Source of the DNA: Anagrus nilaparvatae
Lineage: Eukaryota > Arthropoda > Insecta > Hymenoptera > Mymaridae
Assembly: GCA_022575985.1 (NCBI GenBank)
Contig: JAKSXM010000147.1
Span: forward strand, 24,214,001-24,278,000
Length of the DNA stretch: 64,000 bases
Direction: 5' to 3'
Shown here: in pieces, positions 40,290 through 52,300 of the stretch
Layout: each line of letters begins with the position of its first letter
How positions within the stretch are numbered: position 1 is the stretch's first letter
Notes under the pieces: model-generated
Databases searched by the model: none
Told to the model about the DNA's origin: nothing
Seen by the model: only the letters and a program-made list of their open reading frames with translations
Position numbers and translations under genes: made by a program

Positions 40290-40705
40290 ATTTCATTGTC
40301 TATGCACTGGTACTATCGTCTGAATTTTTTTCCTAGCAAACATTCCGATCTCCATATTTATTTCATCTAGGCTAAAACCACGTGTGCTCAGCCAAGCTCT
40401 TGTGTTCTATATGCTAGTATTCAGTTGACATTTGGTCTCCATCAGGTTTCTAGTGACGATACCTAACACAATGACATCAGCGTAACGTAAAGCAGCCATT
40501 TGGTAGCTGTAGTTTGAGGATGCTCACATGGGATATGTCTGAGTGGTTGGGCCCCAAAATCAACTTTTGTGCGACTTCTGATATCAAGTTTTTTCACCTC
40601 TTTCCTTGAAAAATCTTGTTTTATTCTTGTAGAGAACTGTGTCTAAAGAAGAAAATGTATTGTATTTCGACAAAAGCTACCCATTTTAAGTACTCTCTAA
40701 AAAAA
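40290..40705 (-). pseudogene. R1-type LINE reverse transcriptase fragment
   Basis: The minus strand reads ISEVAQKLILGP (in place of the usual SGVPQGSxLGP), then SILKLQLPNG, then AALRYADVIVLG, the catalytic YADD motif with the second Asp changed to Val. It continues with TRAWLSTRGFSLDEINMEI, the equivalent of AWLxxxGLxLAxxKTE. A stop follows STSI-type sequence in the middle. The order and spacing fit R1-clade polymerases. The loss of catalytic Asp and of the GVPQG motif shows it is inactive. It abuts copia gag sequence on its upstream side. Confidence 0.75.
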
Positions 40706-40710
40706 ACGCA

Positions 40711-41060
40711 CTAACCTGAGTATTTTTTTTGAGATTCTGCACTTCTTTTTTTCAGCATCAGACGTGACGCGAAGTTGACGAGCGTCTTGTGTGCCATTCC
40801 TGTTGATTCCCTAGCCGAGAGGAAGTGATTGTGTTTTTGGAGGATCGTCATTAATATTTTCGTTATGGTCATGGTTTCCAATACATTTTCTGCTAATGCT
40901 TTTAACTGATAACTTAGATCCTCGACCTTGAATATATGTGTTAACATATATTCAAGGTCCTTAGGATTTTTTGTTAAACTAAACCCTTTTTGTTGCAATG
41001 CATGTATACTTACGTCTGTTTTACTTTCATACACAGCGTGCAATTTGTTAAAGATTACCT
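40711..41060 (-). pseudogene. Copia gag (UBN2-type) fragment
   Basis: The minus strand reads FNKLHAVYESKTDVSIHALQ, TKNPKDLEYMLTHIFKVEDL, SYQLKALAENV and ITKILMTILQKHNHFLSA, ending VNFASRLMLKK. This is the typical copia gag core (WxxLxxxYE, HIxKxexLxxqLkalG, KILxxLPxxYxxFxSAWES, LxxRLxxEE). It joins directly, in the same frame, to the protease-region phrase DVLYVPQ at its 5' side, so gag sits downstream of the protease instead of upstream. Confidence 0.85.
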
Positions 41061-41580
41061 GAGGTACATATAGTACGTCAACCAGGTTTCCTAGTTTTTT
41101 CCATTATATGTTTCAACATTAATACGTCTACTCTCTTCTGCATAAACAACGCGATCATCGCTTAACTTACTGGTCTTGACTTTAGTTTTCCAAGCTTAAG
41201 AACCACTATTTTTGTGAACGTATATGCTTTGAAGCACTTGAATCCAAAATCCATGATTCGTCACTTGCCTTTAAATTAATTTCAGTATTTACTAAGGCCT
41301 TGTCTACATCTAGGGCTGTGAGTTCTGTATCATCTGAGATTTCACGTTTATTCAATTTATTGTTTGAATTTTCTTGGTTAAACCTAGAATCCCTCTTTTT
41401 GTGGCCTTTTATATTGCATATGTAACACATTGCATCACTTCTTTGCTGTGTATTATCCGAGGTTTTATTAAAAGTTTAAGGCTTATTGTTTCTTCTTCCT
41501 CCTATACCTCTTGAATTTACTTTTTTATTTGTTGTTGATACTATAGGTTAAAATTGAGCCAACAGGCAAATTTTCAATTT
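41061..41580 (-). pseudogene. Copia zinc knuckle and protease fragment
   Basis: A frame on the minus strand starts CYICNIKGHKKRDS, a CCHC knuckle whose last Cys is Ser. About 60 residues later it has WILDSSASKHI, the aspartic protease active site with DSG changed to DSS. After a stop (about 41206) another frame continues SDDRVVYAEESRRINVETYN, and after a one-base shift in an A-run LVDVLYVP, the normal end of the copia protease region. Both key changes and the frameshifts show it is dead. Confidence 0.85.
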
Positions 41581-41725
41581 CAATGTCTAAAAACATTTTA
41601 AAATCACTTTTTATTATTTCTAAGTTTCTCTCAAGGTATTGCAAAAGCTCTTCTATCCTTTTTGAACTTGTTAAGTCAATTTCCCGTCATAGACATAAAT
41701 TACAAGAATTAACTGCTCTTTGTTG

Positions 41726-42025
41726 TCATTGCTTACAATTACACAAGGTTCTGCTTTTGTAGGTTGCAAGTTGAGAGTTTTTAGGCTTTAAGAGTTTTGT
41801 CAGGTGAGTTACATTTACGCTTTTTCGCAGAGTTGCCATCGTAGCTTCAAAAAAAGGTGGTTGCCCTTGTTCTTTTCCCTCCATCTCAATCAGCACGTTT
41901 CCGGCTTCAGTCTTCTTTACCCCTCGAACCTTAGCTTTGGTAGTTTCTCTGCTAATGTTCTCCTTTATTCGTTTCAATATACTTACATGAATTTTTCCTT
42001 CTGGTAGGTTAATCGTAAATCCCAA
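41726..42025 (-). pseudogene. LINE ORF1-like (gag) fragment
   Basis: A 99-codon minus-strand frame contains KAKVRGVKKTEAGNVLIEME, then FFEATMATLRKSVNVTHL. This resembles the region of R1-type ORF1 proteins just N-terminal to the zinc knuckles (VRGIRKTRxGxxLxEL). No knuckle of the same element follows; copia sequence takes over at about 41.6 kb. It could be the 5' end of the same LINE whose polymerase lies at 40.3-40.7 kb, with copia inserted between, but this is inference. Confidence 0.55.
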
Positions 42026-45000
42026 CGTATTAAGTTAGATTATTATGTGTATAATGAATTTGTTAATATTTTCGATCCAAAAATGATAAGAGATATTACT
42101 TTTCACGATTCCCGTTGGTCCATTTTGATTGTCTTTAGTCATTTAAAATAATTATTTAACTTTTTTTATTCTATCTATACAGTTCTAAGTGTTATCAGCC
42201 ATGCATATAAAAAATTTTCAACAACTGTTTGTTATTATAGACAATAGAATTTTTGGATTTGTACTCAACCTGGTTAGCTTGTGGATGACTCGTAGGATAA
42301 TTTATCTTGTATTTCTGTAAGAAATTGGAAATATTTTTGCATTTTCATAACTCGTGTGCATTGCTCTTCGTGTGTGTTAGAGAAAACTCTGTTCAGAAGT
42401 GTTGAAATTTGGTCTATAATCCGATTTATCTCAAAAAAAAAAAAAAAAAAAAAAAATAGTTTTAATGAATTTTTAAGAGTGTAGAAAATAATTAAGTTTT
42501 AATTTATGTATGATGTAACTGCGTATTTAAGACATGTTGCAATCGATATTTGCAATAAAATAAAAAATGTTTAATAAATGCCAAGTATACCATAATAATA
42601 TATATATTTTCTTTATTTAATATTATTATTTTTTTTTCTCTCTCTCAACTAGTAGTAGTACTTCAGTTACTATAAGTACTCATTGCAATTCTGATATTTT
42701 TCTTCGTGCGCTTTTGAAGAAGTTTATGGAAAAACATTTGAGACTTTTATACATAAAATGGTCTTGAAAGCTTCGAGAGAACCTTATATTCCGATAAAAT
42801 ATTTGCTTTTCTCTCTGACAAAATCGATTGTCTATGTTTCTTTTCTTTTTTTTCATTTTTCTTTTGTATAATTTATCGTTATATTTCAGATAAAAAAAGA
42901 AAAGTATATTATAACTTTTTAAAAAGAATTCTTTTTTTATTTCTTTCTTTTAAAAAAATGCTACTTTTGTGTAATTAAAATTCGGATACTAATCTTTACG
43001 TCTTCTCTCATCATAATAATCGTTGTCTTTCTTAAAAAAAAAAAAAAAGCAAAAAAATTATTGTTATTATAATACAGAAATGTTAAAATACAGTGAACCT
43101 GTTTAATATAAATTTTGAGCTTCTTCTTTTTGTCTCTCGACGCTTATAAAAAAATTCTGTTTTTTTTTTACAGGATTAATTCTTAAAGATATTTAAGTAT
43201 GCACTTAATACTTATTGTTAAAAAAAAAATTTATAATATGAGATAATATAAAAATTTTTCTTAAATTTATAATCCTTTAAAAAGATACTTTTTTTATATA
43301 AAAACCACAGTGCAGCTTCTGATAAATTTATTGAATAAAAATAAAAAACAGGTTATACATTTTTTACAATATCATATTTATATGACATGAACGGACATAC
43401 CTTTTTTTTTTTAAATCTAAATCATTTTTTTTTTCTGATATCATAGTTCATACATAATAATAATAATAATTTTCTTTTAAGTTTAAAAAAACTTATTAAA
43501 CTCTTATATTGCTTCTGAATTCATTTGGATATCGCGTGAGTCACGCAAAAAAAAAGGATTCTTGTAAGTGTGAGATATTTATATGTATTATAATTTTGTT
43601 TTTTTAAATTATTATTGTGGTATTTAAAATAAAATTATGTTCTTCTATAATTTTTATTTTTTTTTTGTAGATTAGATACTACTTTTTTATTTAAAATGAC
43701 CACAAAGTTTTATTCTTAACTTCCTTTTATATTTATTTTAATTTATATCCTTTTAATATGATAATTAATTTATAAAACAAATCATTGATTAATTCTACGG
43801 TTCAATGATCATTTTTTTTTAAATTTATTTTATAATAATTCAAAAAATAAAAAAAAATCTATAAGTTTTTACGCGATAACAGTAATTTTATCTCTTTTTT
43901 TAATAATTTATCAATAATATTTTCTCTCTCACTCTCTTGATTTAAAATTACGTTTTTTTTATGAATACACAAATTTTATTAAGGGATTTATAAATTACAT
44001 TTTATACAAATATAAATTTTTTTTTTACTACAAATAAAGATAGCCTCAAGCATACACACATGCATACACATTTTTATTTTACATACGAACAAAATTTTAT
44101 ATTTCAATATTTTTCGTTCGTTTTTTATTTATCAAAATATAAATTTATATATATTTCAACGAATGATATTTACGATTTAAAATTATTCATTAAAATCTAC
44201 TACATTGTAAATTATTATGCATGAAAAAAAATTTATACTATTTTTTTTAAAGGGATTTTTGGGATGTGACTAATAAATATTTTAGGATTTGTTTTTTGAA
44301 CGAATTGTTTTTTTTTTTTTGTTATCAGGAATTAAAAGATTTTTTATTATTTAGCTTTTAAAAAGCATTTAATTTTTTATATTAATACTACTCCGGTAAA
44401 ATCACGGTTTTGGGGCTGTTTTTTAAATATAATAGTAATTTTCGGTCGTTAACTATAAGCTTTCTGGTTTGATCTTAAAGACTGGGAATATATTTAAGGT
44501 ACTACGAGCATTTGTTATAACAGGGTGTTTTTCACAATTCTTACGCCTAAAGTAGCCTAAAAATCTATTCAATGCCTTAAAAAACCACCCCCTTCAATAC
44601 AGATTGGCTGAATTTTTATGAATTTTTTTTTTCTTTTTACACTTTCAAAAAAAAAAAGTTGAAAATTTTGACTTCTTAATTAAAATTGTATGTAATCTTT
44701 TAGAAAATTAAGTTGCTAACATAAACCCAGACAAGTAGCTTCAATAACCATAATGGACCGTATTACCCTAGTTAACAAGCACAGTTTTTGTTTACTCCAA
44801 CCCATGAAATTATTCTATAAATGCCAAATAAAAGCTATATTATTAAATAAAATTTTATTAATCTCTGTAAATTTCAATCAATCAATTCCTGCTCTTGACC
44901 TAATTTTAGAATTGTTTTAATATTTAAATGCACTGTAAAATAAATTAATTATAATTTTTAATTAAAAATTTTTTATTTTTTCTATCAAATTTTAATTGAT

Positions 45001-46549
45001 TAATTTGAAAGTTCCATTAAAGTAAAAAAGAAAATTTTAAAAGATCGAATAATTATGAATATGATATTAAAAAGAAGAAAAAAATATCCTGATAATTTTT
45101 TTTTCCAATTATATTAATATCAATTTCTATTTGCAGAAAAAACTTATTTTTTATTTTTATTCGATATAGTGACCTAAATAACTGTTAATCTCCTTGTCAG
45201 TGTGATAATAAATTATATTTTTCGGTTGAGTAAAAATTTTTTAAATTAAGTTTAAAGTAAAATAGTTTTTTTTTAATTAGTGAATTTTTTATTATAATTA
45301 TGGCAGGAATGAAGCTATTTAATCGTCATGTGTTAATAAAATCTTAAATTCTGTCTCCATAAAATGTGTTTGCATAAGAAATTAAACATAAAAATTGATA
45401 TTATTTATTTATGCATTACTGTGCAGCTGGTCTGAACTCATAATCGTTTCAACATTCATTGCAGTTTTATCGACATAAGTTACTTTAATTGCAGATTCAA
45501 AATTAAAAAAATTACATTTTCTTCAGTTCATACTCAATTTAAATTTTCTATTATTTTTCTCAAAATCGTAGTAACCATCAGAATATTAAGCCTAGCTACC
45601 CTACATTGTTAGTTCTCTGTTTAAAGTTTAACATTTTCCCAAAAATACTATGATGTAAATTTTACAATCAAATTGCTTTAAATTATGATAATTAATATAT
45701 TTTTAATTTAAAAAAAAGTTTTAAAATTTCTGAAATTTAAAAAAAAAAATTTTTTAAATAAGTAAAATTTCAAAAAAAAAACCGCAATATTTCATTTTCT
45801 GTACATATTTAAATTTTTAATAAAAAAAAAATAAAAAATTTCTGTTATAAATAATTACACTATTAATAGTTTATATGTAAATAAATTTAATAATCAAAAT
45901 GCATAAAAATTTCTATAAAATAACATACTAAAAAAAATTTAATTAAATCTTACCTATAAAAGACAAACCGAGATCTTAAATAACGTAAAAAAAAATAAAA
46001 AAATAATCTTAAATAAATAAAAAAACTTAATTTTGTAATAAAACAATAAATTATTTAACTTTTAGAAAAACAAGAACCTACCCTGACTGAAAACATGAAT
46101 TTTCCATTTACATAGAGTTTCAACATACATAAACTTTTATAATACAAAAATAATATGCAGAAACTAGTGTGTATATGCAAAAAGTTAAGCCATTTAAAAA
46201 AAAAGCTCAAAATGTCATGTCGTAATATAATATTATAATAAAAACAAATTAAATTGAAATATACAAAAGTATCTTCTTGTACATCGCTTTGGTGTTATTA
46301 AATTAAAATAACTGGGTCATGTTATAAATTTATGCAGCAAAATTATTAATTCGACACTTGAAGAAAATTATTTTTTTACTTGCAACAATAAAATAAAAAA
46401 CTATTGAAAGAAATAGAAAATTAAATAATTCACGCAATCATAAGAGAGAGAGAGGAAGAGAGAGAAACACTTTAACTCACGCAATGCGTACATATGATTT
46501 TGTTAATATATTATATTTTCTTCATTCTTTTATTTAATTTCTTCCGCAG
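42026..46549. other. Intron interior up to exon B, no gene seen
   Basis: A/T-rich. It holds an A24 run at 42433-42456, many T runs, and (TAA)n near 43455-43470. About 44400-44600 is slightly less biased, with no recognisable content. A GA tract lies near 46443-46466. Confidence 0.5.
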
Positions 46550-46656
46550 GTGTAATCAGCAGCAGAATTGCAGTATCGCAGCGTCAACCTCACAGTTTGG
46601 AGATCCTTGCCCGAATACATTGAAATACCTTGAGGCTCATTACCAGTGCGTGACCG
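46550..46656 (+). CDS. Cirl: Latrophilin/Cirl, SUEL lectin domain exon B (C-terminal half)
   Basis: The next coding exon of the same Cirl gene. A pyrimidine-rich tract ending CTTCCGCAG (46541-46549) precedes it and GTAAGT at 46657 follows. Its first base G completes the ATG left open by exon A, then 35 codons read [20 protein letters not shown] and KYLEAHYQC, the classic C-terminal half of a SUEL domain. Four more cysteines (MCN, QNC, DPC, YQC) bring the domain to eight, the number expected for four disulfides. One base of the next codon is left at the donor, so the following exon must begin in phase 1. The exon is only 107 bp; the apparent frame continuing past 46656 is intron. The next family segments (linker, hormone-receptor domain, GAIN/GPS, seven helices) were looked for downstream and not recognised before the window ends. 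Confidence 0.93.
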
Positions 46657-46730
46657 GTAAGTACAAACGTTCACTTCTTCCTCTATAATTCCTTTTGATC
46701 AAGCCAGCCAATATTCTTCTTTTTCTTTAC

Positions 46731-46759
46731 CTTCTTCTTCTTCTTCTTCTTCTTCTTCC
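46731..46759 (+). repeat. (CTT)n microsatellite after exon B
   Basis: About ten CTT units start 75 bases past the exon B donor, inside the next intron, in a pyrimidine-rich stretch. Confidence 0.9.
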
Positions 46760-47831
46760 ATCTTCTTCTATTATATAAAATATGAATTTTAAAATGGAAA
46801 ATTCTTCAACGTCCATACACACACACACATATAACTAACGATTTTCCACGCATTTAAAAGAAAAAAAAAAACTAAAGATTTGACGTGACGTGCCCATCGC
46901 GATAACGATTCATTACGCGCTATGATATCAATCTCATTTCATGCCTCGAAAGATATTCCTGATACATAAAACGAGTCTATATATCCTGGCGAAAACTTTA
47001 TGGTCCAGTTCTTCATTTACCTATATTGTAATAACGTGTACACATAAACGAAGGTTTCTTTTTTTTTTTTTTATTTAAGACCTACCGCGGTTATAAATAT
47101 ATATAGTTGTATTATTATTTTTTTTTGCTTGCTTCTTCCTTCTTTTGCATTTAAAGGTGTATTTTAAGTAATAAAAATATGCATATATGACTTGTACGTT
47201 ATTATTATTTTTTGCCTTCTTTATACACTCGGTCCTTACTTACTTACTTACATTTTTATTATTGATTTAATGAAATAAAAAAATTATATAATTAAAACTG
47301 TAATCAATGTAATTTTACACGAACATTACAAGTAAATTCTATATTTTTAACAAATTTTTGTACTTTTTAAGTGTCGTTTATTTGAAAATATACTTTTTTT
47401 TTTTTTTTATTATTTCTCAAGGCAACATTAAGTTTTATAAATACTTGAAATTATTATATCAAAGAAAGAAATACCGATGCTTTCATCTTGACGTTTATTT
47501 TATATAAATACTCAAGGAACTTTGGATGTATTTGACAAAAAAGGTGATATTAAATACTTTAAAACAATTTTGTTTTTTACAAACTTTTGTTTAAGAAAAA
47601 AACAGGCTAAATATGTTGATTCAAAATTTAAAGCAATTATATAGAGAGACTTTAACCAGACACAAAGTAAAAACTTGACGATTAATGTCTTCTACTAAGT
47701 AGCTTATGTTCATCCCGAACATTTATCCTTGGTAAGAGTCAAATCAAATGCTAAATTTACTATGCTGCTTCTAATAATTCAGGAAATATAAACTTTCAAA
47801 CCAGCTAAACTTATTTCAAAATCTTATAAGT

Positions 47832-48740
47832 CGCTTGACCATTATTGTTTTCCATTTGTTGCCTTTATTAGTGATGATGACAACAGTAAAAAAATTCACA
47901 ATCATTTGCTTTATTGCAAAAAAATTGGTGGTGAGTGGTGATTCTCATGATGTAGTGAATCACAGACCTATTGTAAAAATTAATATTTTAGAGAAATTAT
48001 TTGAAAAAGCTTTTCTTTAACAAATTATTTGGATAACTACAATTGTTTGGATAACTACATCATTGAAGAGGATGGCTTCTTACATGTAGATCTACTGTAA
48101 CAAAGTTAAATGTTTTTTTGGACAATATTGTTTATGAATCATGTAATAGTTGGAATTCAGACGTTATATACACTGATATGCAGAGGGCATTTGATAAAGT
48201 TGATGTAAAAATATTTTTGAATAAATTAGATCATTATGGTGTCCATAGTCCTCTCTTAAATTGATCCTCAATCATGTTAAGAAATATGACCCAAAGAGTA
48301 AGAATTGGGAATGCTATCTCTACTGATGAACTAGCTGTTACTTCTGGTGTTGGCCAAAGGTCAAATCTTGGCCCCTTATTGTTTTTAATTTACATTAGTG
48401 ATGTAAAGTTTTCCATAAAGTTCTCTCGATTTCTGCTCTTTACAGATGATCTAAAATTGTTTAAAATTATTGACAGTAACGATGATGCACTTAAATTACA
48501 AAGAGATTTAACTGCAGTTGGTATATTTTGGAAGTTAAAAATGTAAAGTCTTGTAAAGAATTGAATTTTTTATGTTTTCACTGATCTATTTAACAAAAAA
48601 ACATATTTTTTCTACTTTTTGATTACTCTACTGATTAAATTGTTTTTCTTATAATTATCTATATATGTATATTTTATAAAAAAGCGTACTTAAAGGATTT
48701 TAAATCCTGTTTCTATGAATAAATAAATAAATAAATAAAT
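47832..48740 (+). pseudogene. 5'-truncated LINE, reverse transcriptase plus 3' tail
   Basis: Sense-strand remnant of a non-LTR retrotransposon. Frames in order give SGDSHDVVNHRPIVKI and LEKLFEKAF (usual GDxxDVxNYRPI), a break, VIYTDMQRAFDKVD and LNKLDHYGV (usual DxxKAFDxVD), a TGA in place of the Trp of the next motif, then MTQRVRIG, GVGQRSNLGPLLFLIYISDV, and LLFTDDLKLFKI with FTDD instead of YADD, ending LQRDL. The enzyme stops at 48545 and a 3' untranslated region of about 170 bp ends in (AAAT)n at 48717-48740, the usual 3' hallmark of jockey/CR1/I-like elements. RT core motifs are mutated and frames broken, so it is inactive. Confidence 0.85.
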
Positions 48741-48979
48741 GACTGTTATATAGATAGGTAAACTGCTTAAGACGCGTGATAAGGCGGGTACTAGATTTTT
48801 TGGTTACTACAATGACGTAATAATTTTGTCCTAAGGAACGTGAATGGAAATCCTTATATCGGATGGAAATGCAGCGAGCCTTGTGGCTCTTTGAAGAATC
48901 GTGCACGAGGATATGATTTTATCGGCGAATCTCGAATGCATCCTCTTCACGAGGAAACGAAGTATGGACACCTCTAGGG

Positions 48980-49260
48980 GATTTGTCTTCTAAGGCGAAA
49001 CATTGAACTTTTCTAAAGATATTAAGTATCTCGATTTAGTATTGGAAGTGAAGCTAAATTGGTGGGTGTACGAGTGGGTGTACATCACAAACGTGTTGGC
49101 TAAATTCCTTAATAAATATTGACTAGTAAAAAAATGGTGGAAGTATCTTGGGGTCTCACACGAAACTTAGTAAACTTACTGTAAGATTTTCTCATGGTTC
49201 CAAGTTTCGCGTACGAAGCAATATTATGGTACAGGATCTTTTATAGCGGTTCTAAGAGCA
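48980..49260 (+). pseudogene. Second LINE scrap (region after the RT active site)
   Basis: In one frame FSKDIKYLDLVLEVKLNW is followed by NVLAKFLNKY and, after stops, PSFAYEAILWY. This matches the KYLGVxLDxxLxW and later PxLxYGxxVWW segments that follow the catalytic core in R1/jockey-like polymerases. It lies 240 bp beyond the 3' tail of the preceding LINE, so it is a separate insertion. The stretch 48745-48980 is less A/T-biased and may belong to it. Confidence 0.5.
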
Positions 49261-49271
49261 TCAATTTAAAC

Positions 49272-49380
49272 CAGGGATGGACATATCGCGATAGTTTTAT
49301 TATCTGATAAGTGAAATACATCGATAATTTTTTATTTTTCATCGCTATTTTAGGACAATAAAGATTACGATAATTTTTTT
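49272..49380 (-). mobile_element. Short hAT-like MITE, copy 2 (inverted relative to copy 1)
   Basis: Begins CAGGGATGGACATATCGCG and, read in reverse complement, matches the right-hand 60 bases of the 8129-8239 element with only a few differences. The far end is diverged or lost, so the right boundary is approximate. It lies directly after a LINE fragment in the intron downstream of exon B. Confidence 0.65.
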
Positions 49381-52300
49381 ATCGAAAAATTTTTCGATTA
49401 AGGATAGATTTTTATGAGTTCAAGTCCCAGTGGTCCCCTTGAGAAGGACTTAAGGTTCACAGACGGATGTTATATATTATAGAAGTATTCATAACGAATT
49501 CGAATATCCAAGTCACGTTAATTAGAATAAGATACTTTTTTACCTTTATTTTTTATCCGTCTTGTACAAAGTCACTCTCAAGACGTATAAAAAATAAAGT
49601 TATATATTAACTAAAGAAGGTGGTGCACATCTTTTTGTATTAATCAAAAATGACAATATTTACATATATACACAACATTTCCACCCACCAGATTTTAATT
49701 TATTAAAATGAGTTCAAACATTTTTTTAAAATTTCAAAAATTATTTGTAATAAAAGTGCTAATTTAATTACAAAAGTCAAGTATTAAAATTAAATACCAA
49801 CGTATAATTGAGTATTTAATTAATTTGGCTTTAATTAAAAACCATATTTAATATAAAAATTAAAAAATACAGAAATTTTAATTTAAAACTCATTCAAACG
49901 TAGAATAATTTAAATAGTAACACGCATAGAAGAAAAAACATGCACAACAAAATCTAATAAACTATTTTGTTAATTTGAAGAATTTATGATACTGATATAA
50001 ATTCTAAGCTGATGACCTGATTTTGAGCTTTAGCATGTATACCAGATCAGTAGGAACACTTGTAGACCTGAATGTATTTGCAGTCACCTGGAGATCATTA
50101 CCGAGCAATCAACAATGATATTTATCTTGTAAATAAATCAAGATTAATATCAAAAATTTAGATCATTAAAATTTTGCTAAAACAGTATGATTTGCTTTTA
50201 TCAAACTGACCAAAAGTTCACTCTAGTCTTAAAAACAATAATTCAAACGAAAAATAGAAATTAGAACCTAATATTTTGGAACAGATTGAATTATAAGAAT
50301 GTATAATTACTTTGTCCAATAACATCAATGTAATTAGGTTGTTACTGTAAGAACTAAGCAGTAACTTATGAAAAGACTTCGTCTTTTTGGAAAAGCAATA
50401 TTCTATGAACATACATCAAGACTTATACTTTGTTTGTACATGTGTTTTGCCAAATGAAAATAAAGAAAGAGAGAGAGAAAATGTATAGGTTTTGAATTAT
50501 ATTGCAGAAAGTTTTATTTGATAGAAAGCAGAACTATACAGAAGCATGTATTAAACTTAATAAATCATAATTATCAAGAGAAATAATTGTATTGATATAA
50601 AAATTCTAAAACCAGCTAGAATATTAATCAACAAAATTAGTAATATTTAGCAATCGAATAAAGTTTTAAGCAAGTTTTAAGAATTTACTAATAAAAACTG
50701 GACATAATATAGAAAAAAAATCATAAAACGTTGCACATAAACTTAATTATTTGAGCATAACAGTTACTCCGAAGACAGATAATTGTCTTACATAACCAAT
50801 AATATTTTTAATGCAGTAAAAAAAAAGCAAATTACATTTTTATTGATTTTCTCATAAATATTTTTTAATGATTTAATTAAAATAACAAAATAATACGTCA
50901 AAAAATAAGCAATAAAATTTTTTTATTTTCTTTTAAAAAAAATTTTTTAATATTTTTGTAATAATTAAAAAAAAACGTGTTAGAAAATACACTGATACAC
51001 TGCATCATTGAATTATTACAAAAAATAATTATGCTTGATTAGCAATAATAATAACAATTTTACTATAAAAATATAAAAAAAAAAAATAATAAATAATTTA
51101 TTTCAAAGAATATTATTTGCAAAATATAATTATATAAAAATGATATAACAAAGTTTCTTTATTTTATAATACTTAGAAATTATAATTGCAATATTAAAAT
51201 AATTAGAAAATATTTTTCATACACAAGAATAGATTTATTTAAATATTTTTTTATTGTTCTTTCTTCTTGTACTTGTTCAAAAATGAAGAGAAACATTGTA
51301 ATAAATTACTGTAAATAGATTATTTCCTTTTTAACTTTAATTCATGATATTTCCCTGTTACTTACACCACTTTAAATACACGAATTTATATAATAAATGT
51401 TTTACGCCATTTCGAAATATTTCCACCTGTTAGTAACTAAAAATCAAAAAAAACATGCAATTTTAATGTAAAAAAATTACTTCTTAGAATAAAATTATTT
51501 ATTTTATATTATGACATTTATATTATCTTTTGAAAAATTAATTTCTTTGAAAAAAATTAAGTTTTTAAAAAATCTAAAAATTTTCTATAGTTCCCATTAT
51601 TTTTTCATATTACAACAAATAAAAACAGGACGACGATTATTAGTTTCAATTACAATGATTATAATCGTTACTTTTACTTTTAATAATACTTGTCTTCCTT
51701 TATTTTATAAAAAAATTTTTTTTATATGAAAAAAAAAGGGTTATAAAAAAGTGCATAATGTAATATATGGTGAAAGATCTTTCGATAAATTTAATGATTC
51801 ACACACCTTTGGATTATTTGTAACAATCTTCTTTAATTAAATATATTATTGTGTCTAGAAGAAAATTTTTAAAGATTTATATCGTTAATAAGAAAAATAT
51901 TTTTATACTCATTTTATTTCTCTAATAGATAATTATTTTTTTCTTTAAATATTGTAATTTTTTGTACATTTGACGTGGAATGTGTCGTGTATGTAGTTTT
52001 TTGACTTAAAAAAATATTATGATTTCCAAGAATTTTGATAAATTTTTTAAATTTTACAAAGAAATCAAACTACGTCTTTTAAAAAAGTCTCTAAGCCTAA
52101 CCTGAGGCGTACACTGGAATTCAGAGAAATTAATACTGTAGATTCTTGAGTAAAAAAGTTAATGTGTGACAAAAATTTATACGAAAATCGACGTAGACTA
52201 CAATTTATTAAATCTGCTTTTATTGAGTATGGCATTCAGAAGAAAAGATTACATTGATGAATATTTCAAAAAACGAACCAGAATGTGGGATTGCCATATA

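Larger units (their letters stand above)
27974..46549 (+). other. Cirl intron splitting the SUEL domain, 18,576 bp
   Basis: Phase-2 intron bounded by GTAAGT and CCGCAG. It separates the two halves of one small lectin domain. It is mostly low-complexity AT DNA but has absorbed several minus-strand (antisense) retroelement fragments at 34.16-35.87 kb and 39.8-42.0 kb, a MITE, and long homopolymers. All recognisable retroelement remnants in it lie antisense to the host gene, as often seen for insertions tolerated within introns. No additional exon was recognised in it. Confidence 0.88.

Noticed and set aside
51511..51729. A 72-codon frame in the last intron
   Set aside because: Composed of Lys, Ile, Phe, Leu and Asn, as expected from A/T-rich random sequence. 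No splice sites or family motif.
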